This document shows positions 27,902 through 36,953 of a stretch of 64,000 bases of DNA, in pieces; the first letter of the stretch is position 1; every line of letters begins with the position of its first letter. This stretch comes from Echinicola pacifica DSM 19836. GTDB taxonomy: Bacteria > Bacteroidota > Bacteroidia > Cytophagales > Cyclobacteriaceae. Below the pieces are notes generated by a model. That model saw nothing but the letters and a program-made list of their open reading frames with translations, did no database searches and had not been told where the DNA came from. The translations under genes and the position numbers were made by a program. The stretch lies in NCBI RefSeq assembly GCF_000373245.1, contig NZ_KB890738.1, positions 124,001-188,000 of the forward strand, in the 5' to 3' direction.

Positions 27902-29023
27902 TTGGCAGGAATTTATATTCATATCCCCTTTTGCAAACAAGCATGTCATTATTGTGACTTCCACTTCAGTACCAACCTGAATAATAAGGACACATTAGTG
28001 CAGATGATCAGTAAAGAGCTGGTACTTCAAAAAGATTATCTAAAAGATGCTCCTATCAGCACCATCTATTTTGGCGGAGGCACGCCTAGCTTGCTTGAGG
28101 CCAGAGAGCTCGAACTAATATTAGACACCATCCACCGCCACTATGCTGTCAGCCTGAAGGAGGTAACCATCGAAACTAACCCGGACGATCTTCATGAGCA
28201 AAAAATCCAGGAGTTAAAGCTATTGGGCTTTGATCGCTTGAGCATTGGCGTCCAAAGTTTCAACGATGAGGTGCTGAAATTCTATAACCGTGCTCACAAC
28301 TCCAAGGAATCCATCAGCTCCATAGAGAAGGCCCGGGCCTATGGGTTTACGAAGATGTCCATTGACTTGATGTATGGTTTTCCTTCCGAGGACCATATGA
28401 TATGGAAATCGGATTTGGCACAGGCCATTCTGCTGGATCCAGGTCATATCAGCAGTTACTGTCTCAGCATAGAGGAAGATACGGCACTGGGACGCTGGAC
28501 CAAAAAAGGGACTTTTGCACCTGCCACGGAGGACTTTGCTGCTGAGCAGTTTGAGCTATTACAGTCGGAGTTAGGACAAGCAGGATATATCCAGTATGAA
28601 ATATCAAACTTCGGTAAGGAGGATGATTTTGCTGTGCACAACACCAATTACTGGAGAGGCACCCCCTATCTGGGAGTGGGGCCAAGTGCTCATTCCTTTG
28701 ATGGGAAAAGCAGGCAATCCAATATCTCGAATAATGGAAAATACATCCGCTCCCTGCGGGAGTCTCAAGTCCCCTATACCTTAGAAACGCTAAGTGCCCA
28801 GGATTTGACCAATGAATACATTCTCACCTCACTTCGCACCGTATGGGGGGTGGACTTACAAGTCCTCCAAAACCGCCATAACATCGATTTGGAAGGGGAA
28901 AAGAGGCTGGAAATAGACCAATTTATAAATCAAAAAATGATGGTGAAGCAAGGGGATTTCCTTATCCTTAGTCCTCAAGGAAAACTTTTGGCGGACTATA
29001 TTGCCGAAAAATTATTTGTGTAG
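27902..29023 (+). CDS. hemW: Radical SAM haem chaperone HemW
   Basis: A protein of 373 residues related to oxygen-independent coproporphyrinogen oxidase. SAM-cluster cysteines at about 11, 15 and 18 (CKQACHYCDF). The residue two after the third Cys is Phe, not Cys, which marks HemW rather than HemN; HemW binds haem and inserts it into target proteins. Other motifs: IYFGGGTPS and RLSIGVQSFND. The start is a TTG at 27902, giving MAGIYIHIPFC, the expected beginning; no ATG is available nearby. Confidence 0.93.
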   Translation: MAGIYIHIPFCKQACHYCDFHFSTNLNNKDTLVQMISKELVLQKDYLKDAPISTIYFGGGTPSLLEARELELILDTIHRHYAVSLKEVTIETNPDDLHEQKIQELKLLGFDRLSIGVQSFNDEVLKFYNRAHNSKESISSIEKARAYGFTKMSIDLMYGFPSEDHMIWKSDLAQAILLDPGHISSYCLSIEEDTALGRWTKKGTFAPATEDFAAEQFELLQSELGQAGYIQYEISNFGKEDDFAVHNTNYWRGTPYLGVGPSAHSFDGKSRQSNISNNGKYIRSLRESQVPYTLETLSAQDLTNEYILTSLRTVWGVDLQVLQNRHNIDLEGEKRLEIDQFINQKMMVKQGDFLILSPQGKLLADYIAEKLFV

Positions 29024-29046
29024 GAAATACTACTTACCTTTATACT

Positions 29047-29361
29047 ATGAAAAAGTATCCTGACTATACGCCACGCAAAAAAGAAATGACACCGCTGAAG
29101 GAAGCGTTTGAAGAACTCTTGCAAGCTTATCGACTCAAGGATAAATTTAACGAGAGGAAAATCATCAGTTGCTGGCCTGAGTTAATGGGAAATTCCATTG
29201 CAACCCGTACCACCTCTCTCTATGCACGAGAGAAAAAACTCTATGTAAAACTTAGCTCATCCTCCATCAAAAAAGAGCTGATGATGAATAAATCAAAAGT
29301 ATTAAGTATTATTGAAGAGCGATTTGGCAAAGGAATTATAGAAGATATTATTTTCCAATAG
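29047..29361 (+). CDS. DUF721/DciA-like protein
   Basis: A basic protein of 104 residues with the DUF721 pattern: MTPLKEAFEELLQAYRLKDKF, the KIISCWPELMGNSIATRTTS segment and the strand-rich C-terminal half. The family includes DciA, the ancestral loader of the replicative helicase DnaB. It lies 23 bases after hemW. I call the family with confidence and the DciA role as inference. Confidence 0.85.
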   Translation: MKKYPDYTPRKKEMTPLKEAFEELLQAYRLKDKFNERKIISCWPELMGNSIATRTTSLYAREKKLYVKLSSSSIKKELMMNKSKVLSIIEERFGKGIIEDIIFQ

Positions 29362-29475
29362 TTGTTTTTTTGGATTCGCTAAATATAAGCGTTGACCACT
29401 ATTTTCTTTCTCCATGTCTCTTCCATTTAGACCCTATCCGATTCATACACTATGCACCAATGAAAATTGTAAATC

Positions 29476-29488
29476 ACCAGAAACTGGT
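29476..29488. other. Small inverted repeat upstream of the phosphatase gene
   Basis: ACCAG-AAA-CTGGT, 41 bases before the ATG at 29529, in a 167-base spacer with AT-rich sequence. It could be an operator or a short hairpin; nothing more can be said. Confidence 0.3.
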
Positions 29489-29528
29489 AATTTAAACGAT
29501 ATAGTGTAATATTGTATAGTTATTATTC

Positions 29529-31598
29529 ATGCTAAAGTTTCCCAATATAAATATCGGAAAGATCATCCTGCTGGTGACCATCCTCACTTGGTTGGGATTG
29601 CTTTTTGTAGATTTATTGAGGCTATTTGGCACGGTAAACAGGATGCAGCTAGGGATAGCCAATGAAATCACCTGGACCTTAGAGATCATATTTTTTATAC
29701 TGGTGTATCTTTTCTGCAATCGGTCCATAGAGCGCAGTGAAAACAGCGATTTCATCCATTTCATATGGCGAGCAGCCTCCACGGGGCTTATTGTGATCGC
29801 AGCCGCCATTGTCATCCGGTTATTTTATTTGGTATTAGATGATACCCGGCTCAGCACGGACCCCTTATTAGCCAATTTCTTTTATCATATTAATTTTGGT
29901 CTCACCACGATATTCCTGATATCCTGTGGACTGATCTGGAAGAAGCTGATATTATATCAAAAGAGTAAAACCTCTGTCCAGCAATGGCAGATATTCGAGG
30001 TGATGCTTTTGGTGAGTATGTTTTTTGTTTATTTCAATCAAAACACTTTCACCTTCACCTTTTTATTTGGCTTAGTGTTTTTACTATTATTTGGGGTCAT
30101 CATATCAGTCAACCTCAAGTGGATTCCATATTTGACCTTCAAGGACAAGTGGAAGTCGATCCTATTCTTTACTATAATATTGATCACCACTTCCTTCCTA
30201 TTTATGCAGGCGCTGAGTTACCAGTCGGCCTATGATGAGATTAATCTTATGGATAATCTCTTCTTGATGGGGCTGTTTGGTTTTGTATTTGTGTATAGCT
30301 TATTTAGTTTTCTGGTAACTTTATTTAACCTCCCCACTTCCTCAGTATTTGAGCAGAAGCTGACCGAGGCGATCAATTTCCAAAAGCTCAGCCAATCCAT
30401 ACAACCCGGGCAAAGTGAGACTCAGGTATTGGACATATTATTGGATAGCTGTATGAGCGCCTCTTATGCAGATGCAGCATGGCTGGAGCTCAGCAATGGC
30501 AGCAGCGAAGAGGTGCAGATTCTTCATCAGCGCTTCATCACCAATAAGGATCGCAAAGACATCAGAGAGCTGATGGTGAAGACCAAGCCATTTAGTGATT
30601 TCATGCATACCAATGGGCTCATCAAATCAGAGTATATAAGTGGTCCCACGGAGCATGACTTATATAAGTCGGTGCTGATCGTCCCGATCAAGGTCAATAG
30701 AGACTTGATCGGTTATACTATATTATTGAAGGAGGTAAAAAACGGCTTCAATAAGGAGATGCTGAATATCATCAACACTTTCGTGGGCCAGGCCAGCATC
30801 TCTGTTGAGAATCACCGATTATTAAATGAGGCCATCAAAAACGAACGGTATAAGGAGGAGCTCAAGATCGCCCAGAGGGTACAAAGCAGCTTATTGCCTT
30901 CAGTACTTCATCATAATGAGGACTTCGACATCGTCGGGTTTTCGGAAGCCGCAGATGAGGTGGGAGGGGATTATTATGAGACCTACCAGTTCAATGAGCA
31001 TCGATTTGGATTGATTATTGGAGATGTATCCGGGAAAGGCACCTCTGCAGCCTTCAATATGGCGCAGATGAAGGGTATCTTCAATAGCTTAGTTCAGCTG
31101 GACTTGAGCCCCAAGGAATTTCTTTCGCAAGCGAACAGCGCCTTGAGCCGATGTTTGGCCAAAAACCATTTTATCACCACTACGTATTACCTGATTGATA
31201 CAGAGGCCAGGACGATTCAGTTTAGCCGGGCGGGCCATTGTCCCACATTGTATTTTGACAGCCATAGTGGCCAGGCAGATTTCGTGAAGCTTGAGGGATT
31301 AGGCTTGGCAATTCTGCGAAACAAAAAGTTTCCCCAATATCTTCATGAGAAAACCATTCATTATCATCCTGCAGATGTATTATTAATGTACACCGATGGC
31401 ATAGTAGAAGCCAAAAATCTGGAGAATGAGGAATATGGTTATGATCGATTGAAGGAGGTATTGAACAAACATCATTTACTGACGGCACCACAGATCAAAG
31501 AAAAAGTCATAGAATCCATGCATGAATTCCTGGGTGGGGCATCCCTTCCAGATGATGATTTCTCCTTGATGGTGCTGAAATTCACACCAGAACATTAG
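29529..31598 (+). CDS. Membrane-bound SpoIIE-type PP2C phosphatase with GAF domain
   Basis: A protein of 689 residues. About eight membrane helices (residues 10-285) form a sensor; a GAF-like domain follows (about 295-435), a coiled-coil linker, and the SpoIIE/RsbU phosphatase domain (about 450-688). Metal-binding acidic motifs are intact: VGGDYYE, IGDVSGKG, LLMYTDGIVEA and LPDDDFSLMVL. Role: dephosphorylates a STAS-domain antagonist, here most likely the protein encoded directly downstream, and thereby switches the bound kinase or its target. The signal sensed is unknown. Confidence 0.93.
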   Translation: MLKFPNINIGKIILLVTILTWLGLLFVDLLRLFGTVNRMQLGIANEITWTLEIIFFILVYLFCNRSIERSENSDFIHFIWRAASTGLIVIAAAIVIRLFYLVLDDTRLSTDPLLANFFYHINFGLTTIFLISCGLIWKKLILYQKSKTSVQQWQIFEVMLLVSMFFVYFNQNTFTFTFLFGLVFLLLFGVIISVNLKWIPYLTFKDKWKSILFFTIILITTSFLFMQALSYQSAYDEINLMDNLFLMGLFGFVFVYSLFSFLVTLFNLPTSSVFEQKLTEAINFQKLSQSIQPGQSETQVLDILLDSCMSASYADAAWLELSNGSSEEVQILHQRFITNKDRKDIRELMVKTKPFSDFMHTNGLIKSEYISGPTEHDLYKSVLIVPIKVNRDLIGYTILLKEVKNGFNKEMLNIINTFVGQASISVENHRLLNEAIKNERYKEELKIAQRVQSSLLPSVLHHNEDFDIVGFSEAADEVGGDYYETYQFNEHRFGLIIGDVSGKGTSAAFNMAQMKGIFNSLVQLDLSPKEFLSQANSALSRCLAKNHFITTTYYLIDTEARTIQFSRAGHCPTLYFDSHSGQADFVKLEGLGLAILRNKKFPQYLHEKTIHYHPADVLLMYTDGIVEAKNLENEEYGYDRLKEVLNKHHLLTAPQIKEKVIESMHEFLGGASLPDDDFSLMVLKFTPEH

Positions 31599-31622
31599 AC
31601 CACACTTAGCGTATAATCTGTT

Positions 31623-31967
31623 ATGTTAACCATAGGCAAAGACAAAGTCGAAAACTATATATTAGTATCACTCGAGGGGCAGGTGGATGCCAGCAACTCC
31701 GTGGAGTTGGACGAGTCCATAAAAGAAGTCATTGATGAGGGCAATAAGTATATCCTTGTTGATGCGAGTGCCTTGGATTATATTTCCTCTGCGGGTTTAG
31801 GTGTATTTATGTCCTATTTAGATGATTTTGAAGAGCAGTCCATTCAATTTATAATTTTTGGTTTATCTGAAAAAGTATCCAATGTATTTCACATTTTGGG
31901 TTTAGACCAACTTATCACCATCAAAACTACTAAAGAAGAGGCTTTGCAGGTCATCCATGAATCATGA
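31623..31967 (+). CDS. STAS-domain anti-sigma factor antagonist (RsbV/SpoIIAA-like)
   Basis: A single STAS domain of 114 residues. The phosphorylation site lies in ALDYISSAGLGVF (Ser55/Ser56), matching the Ser of SpoIIAA and RsbV. The gene sits between a PP2C phosphatase and an RsbW-like kinase and overlaps the latter by 11 bases, giving a complete partner-switch module. What the switch controls is not visible; no sigma factor of the SigB/SigF type is next to it, and Bacteroidota lack SigB. Confidence 0.93.
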   Translation: MLTIGKDKVENYILVSLEGQVDASNSVELDESIKEVIDEGNKYILVDASALDYISSAGLGVFMSYLDDFEEQSIQFIIFGLSEKVSNVFHILGLDQLITIKTTKEEALQVIHES

Positions 31968-32373
31968 GCTAAGACTATATTGCGAAAAGAATAAGCTAGC
32001 AGACCTGCGATCATTTTTAGAGCGGGAGCTTGCCCATGCCAATCTCTCAGACATCCAGGTGCATGAGTTGACGCTGGCTGTGGAAGAGGTCTGTGCCAAC
32101 CGCATCATCCATACCCATGGCTGTGATCCCAAGAGTCATCTCTATGTAAAAGTCCTTACGCTTACCGATCGTATCACCTTTGAAATCACCGATTCTGGGG
32201 AGTCCTTTGACATCCTCAAATACGATGAGCCTGACCTCAGGGAGGTCATTAAGAGTAAAAGAAAAGGAGGACTTGGAATCAAGCTGGTGAAGAGGATCAT
32301 GGACAAAATAGAAACTGGTCAGGACCAAAGTCTGTATACCTGCAAGCTGACGAAACTTTTGAAATCCAAATAA
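31957..32373 (+). CDS. RsbW-like serine kinase/anti-sigma regulatory factor
   Basis: A GHKL ATPase of 138 residues (HATPase_c_2). ATP-binding boxes are present: N-box VEEVCANRIIHTHG (Glu44, Asn48), G1 DSGESFD (Asp79) and G2 KGGLGIKLV (about 103-111). It should phosphorylate the STAS protein encoded upstream. The overlap of 11 bases with that gene ensures coupled translation. The N-box has Arg-Ile-Ile instead of the frequent Ala-Ile-x, a minor variation. Confidence 0.92.
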   Translation: MNHELRLYCEKNKLADLRSFLERELAHANLSDIQVHELTLAVEEVCANRIIHTHGCDPKSHLYVKVLTLTDRITFEITDSGESFDILKYDEPDLREVIKSKRKGGLGIKLVKRIMDKIETGQDQSLYTCKLTKLLKSK

Positions 32374-32465
32374 TTGTTAATTCTTTTTACTTATCAAGAG
32401 TAAACCCGCACATTCTACAGTAAAATTTGTAACATTGCACTATTGTTTTTGGCATGCTATACACA

Positions 32466-34475
32466 ATGAAGACTACATACCGGTGCCTTTTGGCAATGGC
32501 GCTTTTGGCGGCCTGTTCTCCTAAGACGAAGGTCACCCAATCATCCACAACACCCGAACTCCCTCAGTATCTACTCACTGTGGGCAATGAAGATATTCCT
32601 GCAAGTGAGTTTCTCCACATGCTGTCCAAGAATCGGCAGTTTGATGAAAAAGGCGAAAAGCTCACCGAGAAGGAATTTGAAGAAAACTTCCAATTATTCA
32701 TTGACTATAAGCTTAAGGTTCAGGAAGCCGAGGCGCTGGAGATGGACCAATCGGAGGAGTTTGACAGAGAATTCTCTGCCTTCAAAGAAGATCTAAAGCG
32801 TCCTTACACCTTAGAGACCTCCCTACAGCAAGGAGAGGTCCGAAAAGCATATGGCCGAATGCATGAAATGCTTCATGCCCAGCATATTCTATTGCGCTTT
32901 CCACCAAATTCCAGCAAAGAAGACTCTTTGGCAGTATTACGAATGGCACTAAGCCTCAAAGAGAAAATTGAAAACGGTGAGGCCTTTGGTCCTTTGGCAT
33001 TAGAATATTCCCAAGACCCCTCTGTCACTGCAAATGAAGGTGATCTAGGGTATTTTACTGCCTTGCAAATGGTCCCCGCTTTTGAGGAAGCAGCCTATCA
33101 ACTAAAAATTGGGGAGGTATCCTCTCCAGTACTTTCGGAATATGGCTACCATATCATCCAACTTCTCGATAAGAAAACCAATCCAGGTCAGGTAAAAGCC
33201 AGTCATATCCTGGTGCGCCTAGACCCTTCCGATCCTGCATCTATAGATCGGGCAAGAAGAAAAATATCTGATATCTATGCCGCTTTACAAAAAGATAAAG
33301 GCAGCTGGAACGAGGTCTGCAAGACCTACTCTGAAGACACCAGTACTAAAGATCAAGGAGGCCAGCTCCCTTGGTTTGGCGTGGGAGACTTCGTCGATGA
33401 ATTCGAAAATGCCGCTTTTGCCTTGGAGGTAGAAGGACAGATTTCTGCCCCAGTACAAACCAGCTATGGCTTTCATATCCTGAAACTCGATGGCAAGAAG
33501 CCTTTGCCGAGTTTTGAGGAGATGGAAAAAAGCTTACAATCCAAGGTACTCCGAGCCAATCGCTCCCATATCATTCAGTCTCAGGTGACCGCGATCCAAA
33601 AGTCACGGTATAGCTATAGCGAAAACACCCCAATTATGAATGAGGTGAAAAAGATTTCAAGAACTGAAGCCCTAAAATCAGCCGCCTTTTATCAAAAGCT
33701 TAAGGACAGACACTTGCTGGACAGTAGCCTGTTTAGCATCATGGACTCCGCTTATAAGGTACGGCAGTTTGTGGATTTCGTGAAGGAGGATATGGTGGTC
33801 GTGAGAGAATCCAAGTCAAATGACGCATGGGTGGATAAGTATATAGAGATAAGCTTAGAGAATACGGAGGAGGCTGATCTTCTTGCCAATAACGAGGACT
33901 ATCGTCTTACCATTCAGGAATATCGGGATGGGATATTACTCTTTAACTTAATGAATGAAAATGTGTGGCAAAAGGCCCTGCTGGATACCGCAGGTACGAT
34001 GGATTACTATCGTAGCAATGCTGCAAAATACCAATGGGGAGATCGGGTGGAAGCATTGATCGTGACGGTCATCGACCCTTCCTTATCAAATCCGATCATG
34101 AAGTTTCTTCAAAATAAAAGTTATTCTCCCTCATTAAAGGATAAATTGGAGGATTATTTGTTGGACGAGAGCCCAATGAGCTATAAAATCGAAACAGGGG
34201 TCTTCGAAAAGGACTCTATTCCGGCCTTAAGGAATATATCTATAAGTCCAAAGCTTCAGAAAACTCAGGCGGGACAAAAGGCATATATTTTAGTTCTGGG
34301 AAAAGAAATTCCTGCTGGACCAAAAGTATTTGAAGAAACCCGCGGCAAGGTGATCCAAGATTATCAGGAATACCTGAACCGTTCGTTATTAGAAAAACTA
34401 AAGGAAAGTTACCTCATCCGTGTAAACGAGGATGAAAAAGAGAGAATCAAACATATCGTGGTGGCCGAGAAATAA
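32466..34475 (+). CDS. Peptidyl-prolyl isomerase lipoprotein with two parvulin domains
   Basis: About 669 residues: lipoprotein signal with Cys at about 17 (LLAACSPK), a helical SurA-N-like part, then two parvulin (PpiC) domains at about 135-245 (HAQHILLRF ... GYHIIQLLDKK) and 245-355 (KASHILVRL ... GFHILKLDGKK), and a long helical C-terminal part without known domain. Periplasmic folding helper for outer-membrane or secreted proteins. The ATG at 32466 fits the signal better than the one at 32454. It overlaps the next gene by 44 bases and starts a three-gene chaperone unit. Confidence 0.92.
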   Translation: MKTTYRCLLAMALLAACSPKTKVTQSSTTPELPQYLLTVGNEDIPASEFLHMLSKNRQFDEKGEKLTEKEFEENFQLFIDYKLKVQEAEALEMDQSEEFDREFSAFKEDLKRPYTLETSLQQGEVRKAYGRMHEMLHAQHILLRFPPNSSKEDSLAVLRMALSLKEKIENGEAFGPLALEYSQDPSVTANEGDLGYFTALQMVPAFEEAAYQLKIGEVSSPVLSEYGYHIIQLLDKKTNPGQVKASHILVRLDPSDPASIDRARRKISDIYAALQKDKGSWNEVCKTYSEDTSTKDQGGQLPWFGVGDFVDEFENAAFALEVEGQISAPVQTSYGFHILKLDGKKPLPSFEEMEKSLQSKVLRANRSHIIQSQVTAIQKSRYSYSENTPIMNEVKKISRTEALKSAAFYQKLKDRHLLDSSLFSIMDSAYKVRQFVDFVKEDMVVVRESKSNDAWVDKYIEISLENTEEADLLANNEDYRLTIQEYRDGILLFNLMNENVWQKALLDTAGTMDYYRSNAAKYQWGDRVEALIVTVIDPSLSNPIMKFLQNKSYSPSLKDKLEDYLLDESPMSYKIETGVFEKDSIPALRNISISPKLQKTQAGQKAYILVLGKEIPAGPKVFEETRGKVIQDYQEYLNRSLLEKLKESYLIRVNEDEKERIKHIVVAEK

Positions 34476-35343
34476 GGCAGTAGTCTTATTGGCTTGCATC
34501 GCACTGTGCCTGACGGGCTGTGATTTCTTCAAGATAAAAACGGAGGATCAAGGCAGCTCTGAAGACCCGGTGGTCGCTGCTGTAGATGATATTCTTCTGA
34601 AGAAATCTGACCTTGACTTTGTCACTAGGGAAACTACCAGTCTGACAGACAGCAGTAACCTGGCCAAAAGGTATATTCAATCCTGGGTAAAGAAGCAGGT
34701 AATGATCCGGGAGGCCAGCAAAAGCGTAAATGTCAGCCAAGCGGAGTTGGACAAGAAACTATTGGATTACAAATATGCTCTCATCGTATATGAATACGAG
34801 AAGGAGTATATAGAGAAAAACCTCAACAGGGAGGTAAGTGCGGGAGAAATCGAGCAGTATTACGAGCAGAACAAAGATAATTTCACCTTAAAGGAGATTA
34901 TCGTCAGGGCCAATTATATTAAAATAGAAAAGGAGCTAAACCAAAATAAGGAAGTGCAAAAACTAATGGCTAGTAATTCGGAGGGCTCATCTAGCCAACT
35001 GAGAGAGCTGGCGATTACGGCGGCATCTAATTATTTCCTTGAGGATAGCACTTGGATCAAATTTGATGAAATCACCTTAAATACTCCCCTGGCGGATCAC
35101 CAGAATAAAGTGCAGCTACTCACTAGCAGGAAGAAGCCTATTATAGTGGAGAATGAAGGGTATAATTATTATTTCAATATTTTGGAATATAAATTACAAG
35201 ATCAAGTACCTCCGGTAGATTTCGTGAAAGACGAGATTTCAGAGATTATCATCAACAAAAGAAAAGTAAATTTGGCAGAAAGCCTGCAAAATCAGGTTTA
35301 TAAACGCGCGCAGGACAATAATGAATTCAGAATATATGAATAA
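34432..35343 (+). CDS. SurA-like lipoprotein without recognisable isomerase domain
   Basis: A lipoprotein of 303 residues (LTGC, Cys at about 30) with a SurA N-terminal-like helical region: VVAAVDDILLKKSDLDFV and the YIQSWVKKQVMIREA segment, then EIEQYYEQNKDNFTLKEI, the usual lead into a parvulin domain. The expected GxHIIxL-type ending of a parvulin fold is not seen; the remaining part is degenerate. It is probably a holdase-type chaperone. It overlaps both neighbours (44 and 8 bases with the preferred start of the next gene). Confidence 0.85.
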   Translation: MKKRESNISWWPRNKAVVLLACIALCLTGCDFFKIKTEDQGSSEDPVVAAVDDILLKKSDLDFVTRETTSLTDSSNLAKRYIQSWVKKQVMIREASKSVNVSQAELDKKLLDYKYALIVYEYEKEYIEKNLNREVSAGEIEQYYEQNKDNFTLKEIIVRANYIKIEKELNQNKEVQKLMASNSEGSSSQLRELAITAASNYFLEDSTWIKFDEITLNTPLADHQNKVQLLTSRKKPIIVENEGYNYYFNILEYKLQDQVPPVDFVKDEISEIIINKRKVNLAESLQNQVYKRAQDNNEFRIYE

Positions 35344-36742
35344 GCTTACGAAGACTTTAACGATTATTTTGTGCTGCCTGGTCACTGTGATGGCCAAGGC
35401 CCAAGACACTGAATCCGGTGATAGCACCAAGCAGAAACCCACCGGTCAGGTTTTGGATAAAATTATCGCAAAGGTGGATAATTATATCATCTTGGAATCC
35501 GACGTACAACAGGCTTACCTGGAAGCTGTGGCTCAGGCCCAACAAGGCTTCGAAGCCCCTTCACGTTGTGATGTATTCGAATCCTTGATCATCAATAAAC
35601 TGATGTTGGCAAAAGCGGAAATTGATTCGGTAATTGTCACTGATGCTGAGGTGATCCTAGATGTAGAAAACAGGTTTAATATGGTGATGCAGCAGTTTGG
35701 CGGAGATGAGGAAACCCTTATCGAAGCGTATGGCAAAAATGCCGAACAGCTAAAATCAGAAATCCATACCTTAGTAAAAGAGCAAAAGATCGTTGGGAAA
35801 ATGAGGAACAATATCGTAATGGATATGTCCGTATCCCCTGCGGATGTGCGGAAGTTCTTCAATAATATCCCCACAGACTCCCTTCCTTTCTTCTCGGCCG
35901 AGGTGGTCGTAGGGCAGATCGTAAAGAAACCCAAAGCCAGCAGACAGGAGAAAGACCGAGTAATCCAGCAGTTGAATGACATCAAAGCTGATATACTAAG
36001 CGGAGATGTTGACTTTGCCAGCATGGCCCGTAAGTACTCTGAAGATCCGGGCTCCAAAGCCCAAGGCGGTGACCTAGGATTCTTCCGCAAGGGAGAGCTG
36101 GCTCCAGAATATGAGGCAATGGCGCTTAGTCTTCGTCAAGGGGAGATTGGCGATCCTGTGGAGTCTCAATTTGGGATTCACCTCATCCAATTGCTGGAAA
36201 GAAGGACTGATTCTTATAATACCCGTCATATTCTGATCAAACCTATGCCTACCGCTCAGGATCTGCTGAAGGTGGAAAAGGAGCTTGACAGCCTTAGAAA
36301 CCTTATCCAGCTGGATTCAATATCCTTTGCCAAAGCTGCCAAAAACTATTCTGATGATAGGAATACCTCTGATAATGGAGGCTTCTTCTCTGATCCCACG
36401 ACAGGAGCAAATCGATTGGCAAGTAGAACACTTGAAGATCCTATTTTATACTTCACTTTGGACACCATGAAAGTAGGCACATTGAGTCTGCCTTTGCAAT
36501 ATGAAGAGCAAAACCAACGTACTGGAGAGCCTGAGAAGGCCGTAAGATTGCTTTACTATCAAGACAGGTATCCTGCTCACCGGGCAAACCTCAGCGATGA
36601 TTATGAAAAGCTGAAGGCTGCTTCCAAAAAACAAAAGGAATCAGAGGCCTTAGAGAAGTGGTTTAAAATCGCCAAGGAAGAAGTGTTTATTGACATAGAC
36701 CCTGCATATGATCGCTGCAACGCACTGAAAGATGAAGACTAG
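35336..36742 (+). CDS. surA: Peptidyl-prolyl isomerase SurA
   Basis: Periplasmic chaperone of about 468 residues. Signal peptide ending AKAQ, SurA-N domain (KIIAKVDNYIILESDVQQAY), parvulin domain 1 (about 175-280, ending GIHLIQLLERR) and a second, more diverged parvulin domain (TRHILIKPMP onwards). It delivers unfolded outer-membrane proteins to the BAM complex. The ATG at 35336 (MNKLTKTLTI) gives a clean signal peptide; a second ATG at 35321 would add five residues. It ends the chaperone operon and is followed by a strong terminator. Confidence 0.93.
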   Translation: MNKLTKTLTIILCCLVTVMAKAQDTESGDSTKQKPTGQVLDKIIAKVDNYIILESDVQQAYLEAVAQAQQGFEAPSRCDVFESLIINKLMLAKAEIDSVIVTDAEVILDVENRFNMVMQQFGGDEETLIEAYGKNAEQLKSEIHTLVKEQKIVGKMRNNIVMDMSVSPADVRKFFNNIPTDSLPFFSAEVVVGQIVKKPKASRQEKDRVIQQLNDIKADILSGDVDFASMARKYSEDPGSKAQGGDLGFFRKGELAPEYEAMALSLRQGEIGDPVESQFGIHLIQLLERRTDSYNTRHILIKPMPTAQDLLKVEKELDSLRNLIQLDSISFAKAAKNYSDDRNTSDNGGFFSDPTTGANRLASRTLEDPILYFTLDTMKVGTLSLPLQYEEQNQRTGEPEKAVRLLYYQDRYPAHRANLSDDYEKLKAASKKQKESEALEKWFKIAKEEVFIDIDPAYDRCNALKDED

Positions 36743-36770
36743 TGAGGCTTTGCCTCTTAGGTTTATATAT

Positions 36771-36808
36771 AAAAAAGGGAGCCAGTTATGAAACTGGCTC
36801 CCTTTTTT
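36771..36808. terminator. Bidirectional terminator between surA and pheS
   Basis: A long stem, AAAAAGGGAGCCAGTT pairing with AACTGGCTCCCTTTTT around a 4-base loop, with A-run and T-run on the two sides. It can end both surA (plus) and pheS (minus, 146 bases away). The rest of the 145-base spacer shows nothing. Confidence 0.92.
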
Positions 36809-36953
36809 GATGCTTAATAATTGAAGTGTCTGGCGGGGAAGGAAAATAGTCTCTATTAATAAATCAACTTATTCGAGGTCCTGCTCCGCCATCTAAGGAA
36901 GGAACAGAACTCTTTAAAGCCAGCCTACTATAGATTTTCACTTCTAATTACGG

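Noticed and set aside
35533-36090. 185-codon minus-strand frame
   Set aside because: Antisense to surA, no independent protein features.
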